Shown here piece by piece: positions 30,599 to 39,400 of a stretch of 44,105 bases of DNA. The stretch comes from Planctomycetota bacterium (GTDB lineage Bacteria; Planctomycetota; JAJSAM01; JAJVHW01), in contig JAJVHW010000088.1 of NCBI GenBank assembly GCA_022072415.1, forward strand, positions 1-44,105. Direction: 5' to 3'. The notes beneath the pieces were generated by a model. It had not been told where the DNA came from. It worked only from the letters and a program-made list of their open reading frames with translations, and did no database searches. The position numbers and the translations under genes are program-made. Numbering within the stretch: position 1 is the first letter of the stretch; every line of letters begins with the position of its first letter.

Positions 30599-33500
30599 CC
30601 GCTGGCGCCCGCCGCGGAAGCGCTCCGCATGCGCCGCCATCTTGCGAGCTCCAGCCGGTAGAAGAGCGCGGGCAGGAAGACGTCGATCACCTCGTCGGCG
30701 ACGAGGATGCCGCCGAGGACGGGCGCGGCCATCGGCCGGAGGATCTCCGAGCCCGGCCCCTCGACGAACAGCATCGGCGCGACGCCGAGGATCGTCGTCG
30801 CCTCGGTCAGGAGCTTCGGGCGCATGCGCCGGACCGCGCCGTCGAGCACCGCCGCGCGGAGAGCCTCGGGAGACGCGACCCTTCCGAGCCCTCCCGCGGC
30901 GGAGACGGCCTGCCGGAGATAGACCAGCATCACGATCCCCGTCTGGGTCGCCATCCCGAAGCAGGCGATGAAGCCGACCCACGATGCGACCGAGAACGGC
31001 TCGCCGAGGATCGCCTGGCAGAACACCCCGCCCGCGAGCGCCCCGGGGACGGCGAGCAGCACGAGCAGCGCATGGCCGAGGTCGCGGTAGGTCATCCAGA
31101 GGATCGCGAGCATCGAGACGAGCACCGCCGGGATCATCAGCGAGAGCGTCCGCCGCGAGCGGACCTCGTGCTCGTACTGGCCGGTCCACTCGAGCGTGAC
31201 GCCGCGCGGAAGGGAGACGCGGGTCCCGACGACCGCTTTCGCGTCCTCGACGAATGAGACGATGTCCCGGCCCTCCACGCCGAGTTGCACCAAGCCGCGG
31301 AGCGTGCCGTTCTCGCTCCGGATCATCGCAGGGCCCTCGGCGAGCTCGACCCGCGCCGCGTCGCCGACCTCCGGATGATGGCGCGGCACCCACTCCGCCT
31401 CGGCCGCATCCGGCGCCGCCGTCGGAGCCGCCGCCGACCTCGGCTTCGCAGCGTGCGCCATCCCGGCCATGGCGCCGGGCATCGCCGAGCCCGCGCCGCC
31501 CATGAGGGGTGACGCATCGGCGGCTTCGGCGCTGCGCGGCGGGAGCAGCACGGCGCGTGCGTCATCGGCATCCTCCCGCGCGGCTCGGGCGTACCGCACC
31601 CGGACGGGGAGCCGGGCGCCAGAGAACCGCCCGTCCCCCGGGAGTTCACCGGCGATCGTGCCGTCGAACGCCGCGCTCACAGCCGCGAGCAGGTCGGCGG
31701 CGGGGACCAGCGCACCGCCGGGGAACTCCGCCGGAGTCACGCGGAGGTAGGACTTCCCTGACGCCTGCTCTGCCACGACATCGACCGCGCCGGGCACGGC
31801 GCGGAGGATGACGGCGACCTCTGCGGTCACGCGATCAACCGTCTCGACGTCCGGCCCGAGGACGCGCACGCCGACCGCCGTGCGCACGCCGGTCGTGAGC
31901 ATGTCGATCCGGTTGATGATCGGCTTGGTCCAGATGTTGGCCCACCCGGGCATCCGGACGGCGGCGTCGAGTTCCGCGAGGAGGTCGTCTCGGGACTTCC
32001 GCGACAGGGTCGGCGCGAAGCCGCCGGCCGCGGAGGCGACCGCAGCGCGCACGCGGCTGTCCTCCGGATCCAGTCCGCCGGCCGCGGCGAGGGACTCGAT
32101 CCAGGAGAGTCCGGCGCGGGAGGGCTCAAGGCGTCCGTGGGACGCGTCCGCGCGCATCCGCGCGTCGAAGAGGCGCCGCGCCTCGGAAGCGTCGCCGCCG
32201 CTCACCGCGGCGGCTGCGTCGGAAAGCCCCGCCGCCTCCAACTCGCCAACGAGCCGCGCGGATCCGCGAGCGGCCTCGCCGTCGCCGAGGTGCCGCCGCG
32301 GCCAGTCCGCGGCAGGACGCAGTCCGACGTGCGTCTCGATCATCTCGATCGGACTCGGATCGGTCGCCGTGTCCGCGCGCCCGGCCTTCCCGACGACGGT
32401 CGTCACCTCGGGGAAGGACCGGAGCAGCTCGTTCCGTGCGCGGAGATCGTCGCCGACTTGGGCCAGGGACGCGCGCGGGGTCGTCACCGGCATGTCGAGG
32501 ATCGCCCCCTCGTCGAGCGCCGGCATGAACTCCCGCCCGAGCCGGGAGGAGACGACCCATCCCGCCGCGAGGATCAGCGTGAAGAGGAGGAGGACGACTC
32601 GCGTCCGCCCGATCAGCCATGAGAGGACCGGGCGGTAGACCGCGGCGGCCGTGCGCACGAGCCATGAGTCCTCCTCGGCCCGCACCCGCCCGCGGAGGAG
32701 GCGCGGGAGGAGTGCTGGGAGGAGCGTCACCGTGACCACGCCGACCGCGAGGAGCACCAGCGTCTTCGTCCACGCGAGCGGGTGGAACATCCGCCCCTCG
32801 ACGCCGCCGAGCGCGAACACGGGGAGGAAGGAGACGACCATCACGAGGACGGCGAAGAAGACAGGACGCCCGACCTCCTGGGCGGGCCTGAGCAGCAGAT
32901 CCCGCGTGTCGCCCCGGACCGGCCCCTCCCCGAACCTCGCCCGGAGCGCGTGGAGCCCGTTGTCCGCGAGCACGATCGCCTGATCCGCGAGCACGCCGAT
33001 CGCGATGGCGATCCCCGCGAGCGACATCAGGTTCGCCTCGATCCCGAGCGGCCTCATCGCAAGGAAGGAGAGGAGGATCGCGAGCGGGAGCGAGATGCAG
33101 ACGAGGACCGACGCGCCGGCGTGGCGCATCACGAGGAAGATCACCGCGACGGCGGCCATGAGCTCGACCGCGAGCGCGCGGCCGACCGTCCCCACAGCGG
33201 CGCGAACGAGCTCGCTCCTGTCGTAGAACGGCGCGATGCGCACACCGCCCGGGAGCTGGGCCGACACCTCCGCGGCCCGTGCGCGGAGCGCGGCGCAGAC
33301 CTCCCGCGGGTTTCCGCCGCGGGCCATCACCGCAACGCCGCCGACCGCCTCGCTCCCGTCCCGCTCAAGGATCGACCGGCGCGGCGCGGGCCCGACCGAG
33401 ACCGTGGCAAGGTCGCCGACGCGGATCGGCGACCCGCGCCGCTCGGCGACGACGGCGCGAAGGATCGCGTCGCGGGCGCGGCCCGCGTCGAGCCCGCCGC

Positions 33501-34194
33501 TGACGATCACCGCCTCGCCGCCGGGGCCTGCAGCGGTCCCGCCGGCGCCCTGACCGCTGGAGGCGCGCCTGACCGCATCGGTGAGCTCTTCCAGCGTGAC
33601 GTCGAAGGCCCTAAGCCGGAGCGGATCCGACTCGACCTGCCATTCGGCCTTCATGCCGCCTGCCGCGGCGACCTCGGCGACGCCGGGGACGGAGCGGAGT
33701 GCCGGGAGGACGACCGCGTCATGGAGCTCCCGTCGCTCTCCGAGGTCGAGGTCGCCGCCCTCGAGCGTGTACCAGAAGACGTGCCCGGTCGCGGCGGCGT
33801 CAGGGCCGAGGGCGGGCAGGACGCCCTCGGGGAACTCCGGGATGGCCGCAGCGATGCGCTCCGCGGCGAGCGACCGCACGAGCTGCATTTCCGCGCCGTC
33901 CTCGAGGACGACGTCCACCATCGACATCCCCGACTCCGAGGAGCCCCGGACCGCGCGCACGCCGGGGATGCCGAGAAGCGCGCGGGAGAGCGGTCGCGTG
34001 ACCCTCTCCTCGACTTCGAGCGGCCCGCGGCCGGGCCATGCCGCGCCGATGAGCACCTGCGGCTCGGCGAGGTCGGGGATCACGTCGAGCGGGGTCGCGA
34101 AGAGCGCCGCGGCGCCCGCAGCCGCGGCGGCGAGCGACGCCGCGAGGACCGCGCGCGGCCTCCGCATCGACCAGCCGATCACGCGCTCGATCAC
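30595..34194 (-). CDS. cusA: CusA/CzcA-type heavy-metal RND efflux pump (1199 aa)
   Basis: This inner-membrane RND transporter has an N-terminal helix (MIERVIGWSMRRPRAVLAAS), the heavy-metal-type TM4 motif IGVLADQAIVLADN with the proton-relay Asp, and the PIINRIDMLTTGVRT block of HME-RND pumps. C-terminal TM helices include CFGMATQTGIVMLVYLRQ. At 1199 aa it is about 150 longer than usual. The first insertion, roughly 100 residues, follows ETHVGLRP. A second, after VLLPPRSAEAADA, contains MGGAGSAMPGAMAGMAHAAK and is rich in Met and His, a plausible Cu(I)/Ag(I) site. The GTG at 34194 overlaps the CusB stop as GTGA. The metal specificity is inferred. Confidence 0.88.
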   Translation of the reverse strand: MIERVIGWSMRRPRAVLAASLAAAAAGAAALFATPLDVIPDLAEPQVLIGAAWPGRGPLEVEERVTRPLSRALLGIPGVRAVRGSSESGMSMVDVVLEDGAEMQLVRSLAAERIAAAIPEFPEGVLPALGPDAAATGHVFWYTLEGGDLDLGERRELHDAVVLPALRSVPGVAEVAAAGGMKAEWQVESDPLRLRAFDVTLEELTDAVRRASSGQGAGGTAAGPGGEAVIVSGGLDAGRARDAILRAVVAERRGSPIRVGDLATVSVGPAPRRSILERDGSEAVGGVAVMARGGNPREVCAALRARAAEVSAQLPGGVRIAPFYDRSELVRAAVGTVGRALAVELMAAVAVIFLVMRHAGASVLVCISLPLAILLSFLAMRPLGIEANLMSLAGIAIAIGVLADQAIVLADNGLHALRARFGEGPVRGDTRDLLLRPAQEVGRPVFFAVLVMVVSFLPVFALGGVEGRMFHPLAWTKTLVLLAVGVVTVTLLPALLPRLLRGRVRAEEDSWLVRTAAAVYRPVLSWLIGRTRVVLLLFTLILAAGWVVSSRLGREFMPALDEGAILDMPVTTPRASLAQVGDDLRARNELLRSFPEVTTVVGKAGRADTATDPSPIEMIETHVGLRPAADWPRRHLGDGEAARGSARLVGELEAAGLSDAAAAVSGGDASEARRLFDARMRADASHGRLEPSRAGLSWIESLAAAGGLDPEDSRVRAAVASAAGGFAPTLSRKSRDDLLAELDAAVRMPGWANIWTKPIINRIDMLTTGVRTAVGVRVLGPDVETVDRVTAEVAVILRAVPGAVDVVAEQASGKSYLRVTPAEFPGGALVPAADLLAAVSAAFDGTIAGELPGDGRFSGARLPVRVRYARAAREDADDARAVLLPPRSAEAADASPLMGGAGSAMPGAMAGMAHAAKPRSAAAPTAAPDAAEAEWVPRHHPEVGDAARVELAEGPAMIRSENGTLRGLVQLGVEGRDIVSFVEDAKAVVGTRVSLPRGVTLEWTGQYEHEVRSRRTLSLMIPAVLVSMLAILWMTYRDLGHALLVLLAVPGALAGGVFCQAILGEPFSVASWVGFIACFGMATQTGIVMLVYLRQAVSAAGGLGRVASPEALRAAVLDGAVRRMRPKLLTEATTILGVAPMLFVEGPGSEILRPMAAPVLGGILVADEVIDVFLPALFYRLELARWRRMRSASAAGASG

Positions 34195-35690
34195 CGGGGC
34201 TCGCTTGCGCCGAAGTAGGCGGCGGCGGCGGCCGGGTCGAGGCGCGTCTCGGCGTCGAGGAGGAAGGCCCCCGCAGCCGCGACACGTTCGCCTGCGCCGA
34301 TGCCGGAGATCACGGGGCGCGAGTCGCCGCATCGCGGTCCGAGGCGGACCACGTGCGCGTCGAACGTGCCCGGCGCGGAGAGCACGAAGACGAACGCCGC
34401 CCGTCCGGTCTCGACCACTGCGGAGTCGGGAACGGCGAGGACGTCGAGCGGACCGGCCCCGCCCAGCACCTCGCGCGCGATCAGCTTCATCTCGCCGCAG
34501 AGCCGGCAGATCCCGGGCTCGTCCTCTGAAACCCCGTGCGGCGGGCACTCGTAGACGGTCCTCGGCTCGCCCGCGGCCGGGAACTCCATCCCGGACCACG
34601 GCTCCGTCTCCCGCACCGGGACGCGGAACCGTGCAGCGACCATGCTGCCCGCCGTTGGCGCTCGTGCCGGCGCGCTGGCGCCCTCGACAGTCCGCGCCCG
34701 CACGAGGACGGTCTGCGCGGCCTCGTCGGCGTGCGGCGCGACTTGGACGATCTCGACTTCGGAGCGGTCCTCCGGCCGGAGCGGATCAACGAGGTCGCCG
34801 CGGAGTCCCGGCCGGAGCATCCGCGCTTCGCCGCGCCGGATCTGGAGGATCGCGACGACTGCGGCGGGGTCTGCGACGTGGACCAGCGGCGAGCCGATCA
34901 CGACCTGCTCTCCGACCGACACGTCGGTGTGGAGGACCACGCAGTCAAACGGCGCCCGGATCGCCACGTCCTCGCCTGGCTCGTGCGCTGCGAGGAGCTC
35001 GAGCTGCCCCTGATCGAAGCCCCAGGCGAGGAGCTGCCGCCCGAGCTGGTCAGTGAGGGCGCGGAGGCGCTCGATCGCGGCCGAGGCGGACCGGCCCTTG
35101 GCGTCTTCGAGCTGCTTCGCCGAGGTGGCGTAGCTCGCGGCGACCGCCTGCACCTCGGCGCTCGCGATGCGGACGAGCGGCTCCCCTCGGCGGATCGTGG
35201 CACCGTCAGTGGTGCTCCCGAGCGACGTGACCCGCCCGGTGAAACCTGCGCCAAAGCGCCGCGTCGCCGCCTCCTCGTAGCGGAGGACGCCGCGCGCCTC
35301 GACCTCGAACGCGAGCGGCCGCCACGAGGCGGGCTCTGTGCGGATCCCCGCCTGCCCGATCCGGTACGGCGCGAGGACGACGCGCGCACGAGTGCCCTCA
35401 GGGAGGTCTGGCCGCGATCCGGGCTGGCGCACCGCGAGCGGCATCGCGCAGGAAGGGCACTTCCCCGGCGCGGCGCGGACGACAGCGGGGTGCATCGGGC
35501 AGAAGTGCTCGGTCGCGCCGGGTCCGATCGCGGCGACCCTGTCGCCGCGGACGAGCTCCGCCGCCCGGTCCCAGAACGCCGCCGCTGCGATCAGGAGGGC
35601 GATCAGGGCGAGAAACCGCAGCCGCGCGAGCACGGCCGCGAGCGCGAGCCGCCAGCCCGAGCGTCCGCCGAGAACCTCCTGCTCTCCCAT
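34191..35690 (-). CDS. cusB: CusB-type periplasmic adaptor with two heavy-metal-binding motifs (499 aa)
   Basis: This membrane fusion protein links the RND pump to an outer-membrane channel. A TM anchor (residues 17-40) is followed by a heavy-metal-binding domain, HFCPMHP...CPSCAMPL (62-85). Lipoyl and barrel regions follow (GFTGRVTSLG, VAIRAPFDCVVLHTDVSVGE). Near 395-420 is a second motif of the same kind, YECPPHG...CRLCGEMKL. Two such domains in one adaptor are uncommon. The ATG at 35690 is chosen since GGGGAGG is 6 nt upstream; the ATG two codons earlier abuts that site. No CusC-like channel gene is adjacent. Confidence 0.87.
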   Translation of the reverse strand: MGEQEVLGGRSGWRLALAAVLARLRFLALIALLIAAAAFWDRAAELVRGDRVAAIGPGATEHFCPMHPAVVRAAPGKCPSCAMPLAVRQPGSRPDLPEGTRARVVLAPYRIGQAGIRTEPASWRPLAFEVEARGVLRYEEAATRRFGAGFTGRVTSLGSTTDGATIRRGEPLVRIASAEVQAVAASYATSAKQLEDAKGRSASAAIERLRALTDQLGRQLLAWGFDQGQLELLAAHEPGEDVAIRAPFDCVVLHTDVSVGEQVVIGSPLVHVADPAAVVAILQIRRGEARMLRPGLRGDLVDPLRPEDRSEVEIVQVAPHADEAAQTVLVRARTVEGASAPARAPTAGSMVAARFRVPVRETEPWSGMEFPAAGEPRTVYECPPHGVSEDEPGICRLCGEMKLIAREVLGGAGPLDVLAVPDSAVVETGRAAFVFVLSAPGTFDAHVVRLGPRCGDSRPVISGIGAGERVAAAGAFLLDAETRLDPAAAAAYFGASEPR

Positions 35691-35804
35691 GTGCATCCTC
35701 CCCGGTGCGTGCGCGGTCCGGCCGTTCCGCGCGGCGGGCCTCCGCGCGGGGAGCGTAGCACGCCCTCGCGCGCGCCGGTGCCCTCGAGATTCCGTGCAAC
35801 CCCA

Positions 35805-35834
35805 TTGACTGCCCCGGAGAGGGGGCGGTAGCGT
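35805..35834 (+). promoter_or_regulatory. Putative sigma-70-type promoter
   Basis: TTGACT (35805-35810) and TAGCGT (35829-35834) are separated by 18 bp, about 100 bp upstream of the gene at 35933. The -35 box is strong; the -10 box is a weak match, as is usual in high-GC genomes. Confidence 0.4.
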
Positions 35835-35932
35835 TTCTCGGTCGGCAGGGGCGGCGCACCGGGTCGGTCGCCGCGCGTCTCGTCCGAATTGAGAGGGACA
35901 GGACCGGGTCGAAGCACCGAGGGAGCCGTTCG

Positions 35933-36424
35933 ATGATGAAGCGCAGGTTGATGCTGTTCGCGCTTGCGGCGGGGGCCGCAGCGCTCGTGGCGCCGGGGAT
36001 CTCCTCCGCAGCGGACAAGCGCGTCGCGGAGCTCCAGGCCATCGCGGAGACCGGCGGCCGCTCGCGTCGGCTGGCGGCGATTGACGAGCTCGTCCGGAAG
36101 GACTCGAGCGAATCGCGCGGCGCGCTCGAAGCGCTCGCCGCGAGCCGCGACGCGGAGCTCGCGTCGCTGGCGCTCCTCGCGATCGGCCGCGCGGACTACT
36201 CGGGGGCGCGCACGAAGCTCGCCGACGCCGCCGGAGACGCGAAGCGGAGCGACGCCGCCCGCGCGGCGGCGCTGACGGCGTGGCTCCGGGCCGAGGAGAA
36301 GGACGGGAAGTCGTGGGACGCCGTCAACGGGACCGCCGAGTCGAAGGCGGGGAGCAACGACCTGCTGAAGGACGTCCTCTCTGCGGTCAAGAAGGCGCGG
36401 TTCGACGCGAAGGGCGGGCAGTAG
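35933..36424 (+). CDS. Small secreted helical (HEAT-like) protein (163 aa)
   Basis: The signal peptide MMKRRLMLFALAAGAAALVA ends near ISSAADK. The mature part is short helical repeats rich in Ala, Arg and Glu (RRLAAIDELVRKDSSE, LEALAASRDAELASLALLA), HEAT-like. The ATG at 35933 has GAGGGAG upstream; the adjacent ATG is equally possible. Its stop is 2 bp before the Rhs start, so the two are co-transcribed. It may help export, fold or anchor the Rhs protein. No enzymatic motif was seen. Confidence 0.7.
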   Translation: MMKRRLMLFALAAGAAALVAPGISSAADKRVAELQAIAETGGRSRRLAAIDELVRKDSSESRGALEALAASRDAELASLALLAIGRADYSGARTKLADAAGDAKRSDAARAAALTAWLRAEEKDGKSWDAVNGTAESKAGSNDLLKDVLSAVKKARFDAKGGQ

Positions 36425-36426
36425 CC

Positions 36427-39400
36427 ATGCGCGCCCTCCTCCCGCGGCTCTTCGCGTTCGCGGTCCTTCCGTTCCTCGCGGCGGCGGCCTTCGCCGCGGA
36501 CACGGACGGCGACGGCCTCACCGACGACTTCGAGACGGCGCTCGGCTCGGACCCGAACGACAGCGACACCGACGACGACGGCTGGAGCGACTTCGTCGAG
36601 GCGACGGAGAAGGGCACGGACGTCACGCTGGCCGACATGGACGGCGATCTCACGAACGACCCGACCGACTCGAATCCCTTCGATCCGGGGTCCGGCCTGC
36701 TCGACGGCGGAAGCACGATCACGAAGACCGGCGCGCCGACCAGCGCCGGGTACGCCGCCGCGGGGACCTCGCCCATGGCGGGTCGCGGCGCCGTCCTGAC
36801 CTCGGGAGCCGTGCGCCGGAGCTACGGCTTCGGTGCGGCGCCTGGGCGGCGGCCGAGCCTCCTCGGGCAGATGGACTGCTGCGGGGACGCTCCCGCTCCC
36901 GAGGCGGTGTCGCTCCTCGACTTCGAGCTCCGGCTCGAGTACAGCTCCCAGAGCGCCTTCGACGGGCGGGTCGGGAAGGGCTGGTTCGCGCCGCTCCTCG
37001 ACACCGCCTACACGGTGGACGGCTCGGGCAACTTCACGGTGCTCCGCGAGGACGGCGTCCAGGTGACCTACACCAACTCGAGCGGGATCTTCACCTCGCC
37101 CGCCGGGATGCGCGACGAGCTGACCCTGTCCGCCGGCGTCTACACGCGGACGACGCCCGAGGGGATGTCCTGGACGTACTCGGGCGGGCTGCTCGATGAG
37201 GTCTCCGACCGCTTCGGAAACTCGATCGCGCTCTCCCACGGCTCGGGGGGCGAGACCACGTCGGTGACCGACACCCGCGGGAACTCCCACACGTTCAGTT
37301 ACTACTCGGGGACCGGACGGCTCTCCACGATGACGGTCCAGGGCGGCGCGGGCTGGAGCTTCACCTACAACACGAAGGGCCAACTCCTCGGCGTGACCGG
37401 ACCCGCGACGACGCTCTTCCCGGCCGGGATCACGCGGGAGTTCCGCTACGTCAACGGGAGCTCCTCCTCGGCGCTCAACGGGAACCTCCTGATCGAGATC
37501 GACGGCCGCGGCAACTCGGCGCTCCGCTACGCCTACGACTCCTCGGACCGCGTGACGAAGCAGTACATCGACTCGTGGTCGAACTACGTGGCGTTCGACT
37601 ACAGCGACGTCGCCAACCGCAAGGTGACGGTGACCGACCGCGCGGGGAACGAGAAGGTCTACGAGTGGGCGGCGACGACGCTCGCCATCGCAAGCCTCGT
37701 CGAGAAGACCAACCGCGGCGTGCGTTCGGGCGAAGGCGACTACACGACGACGTGGGGGAGCAACACGGCGGGCTACATCACGTCGGTGACGCTGCCTCGG
37801 GGGAACGGCGCCAAGTGGACGCTCAACTCGGCACAGCTCCCGACCGAGGAGCGGCGGAAGGAGGTCATGTCCGCCGCGGACGGCTCGGGCGACATCGTCC
37901 ACACGTGGACGCTCGACTCCGCGAAGTACTACGCGCCGAGCTCCTACACGGACCCCCGCGGAAACACGACGAGCTTCACGCTGAACTCGAAGGGCCAGCC
38001 GACCACGATCACGTTCCCGACGCTGACCCACGTCACCCCGAACCAGACGGTCACCCACGGCTACACCTACAACACGGACGGCACGGTGGCGTCGTTCACC
38101 GACGGCGAGGGGAAGGTCACCTCGTGGAGCTACTACTCGACCGGTACCAAGACGGGGCTCCTTGAGTCCGTCGTCCGGGACGACGGCGGTCTCGACCTGA
38201 CGACGACGTGGGATTACACCTCCTGGGGCGGCCCCGCGTCGGTGACCGACCCGCGGGGGAACACGACGACCCTGACGGCGGAGCGCTACGGGAACGTGAC
38301 CGAGATCGCGGCGCCGTCCGCCCTGGGCTACGTGACGAAGTTCGAGTACACGGCGAACCTCGGCGTCACCAAGGTGAGCCGGAAGAACATCGACTACGAC
38401 GGGACGTGGCTCACGACGCCGGCCTGGTGGGAGACGTCCTACGCCCGCCACCCGAACAACAAGGTCGCGAGCATGCAGGAGATGGTGACCGCGTCGGCCT
38501 CGCGGAGCACCTCGTTCAGCTTCGACGCGAACGACAACGTGATCGCGCAGGAGCGCGGCCCGGTCCGGACCGAGTGGACCTACGACGAGCGGGACTTGGT
38601 CTACACGCAGGTGAGGGACCCCGGCACGGGGCACATCCAGGCGACGGACACGTTCCACTACGACGGCAACCGGAACCTCACCTCCCATGTGAACCCGCGC
38701 TCGAAGACGGCGACCAAGACGTGGGACCTCTTCGACCGCATGACCGCGGCTGTGACGCCGATCGGCCACTACCGGACGACCGACTACGACAAGGCCGGTA
38801 ACGTCACCGACGCCAAGGCGTACGCGGAGGCGGGGGCGACCGACCTGCTGCTCGAGCACACGAAGCACACCTACGACGCGATGAACCGCCGCTGGAAGGA
38901 GGAGGGGCTCCTCCAGGGGACGACCGACCAGTGGCTTGCGCGGACGTTCACCCTGGACAAGCGCGGGCTGATGACGGCCCACAGCGACCGCCGCGGCTAC
39001 GACACGCTGCACGAGTGGGACGGCGCGGGGCGCCTGGTCGAGGAGGAGGACGCGGCGGGGAACATCCGCGCGTACACGCTCGACGCGAACGGGAACGTGA
39101 CCGCGCTCTCGGAGACGGAGAAGCTCCACGGGAGTTCGACCACCGAGACCTACGTGACCGAGTTCGAGCACGACGCCCTGAACCGCCTGAAGAAGCGCTC
39201 GGTCGTCGACCGCACGAACAGCTCGAACAAGCTGGTCACGGAGTACAAACTGGACGCGCTCGGCTTCCTGCGAAGGACGATCGACCCCAGGGGCTACGCG
39301 ACGACGCGGAGCCGGGACGGCCTCGGCCGCGTGACCGAGGAAAGCCGCGAGGTCTCGGCGAGCGGGTCGATGGTGACCGGGACGGCGTGGGACGACCACG

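Noticed and set aside
28483-31257. 924-codon rightward frame across several genes
   Set aside because: It crosses the sigma-like genes, the EEP gene and CusA antisense or out of frame, has no start site and no domain.
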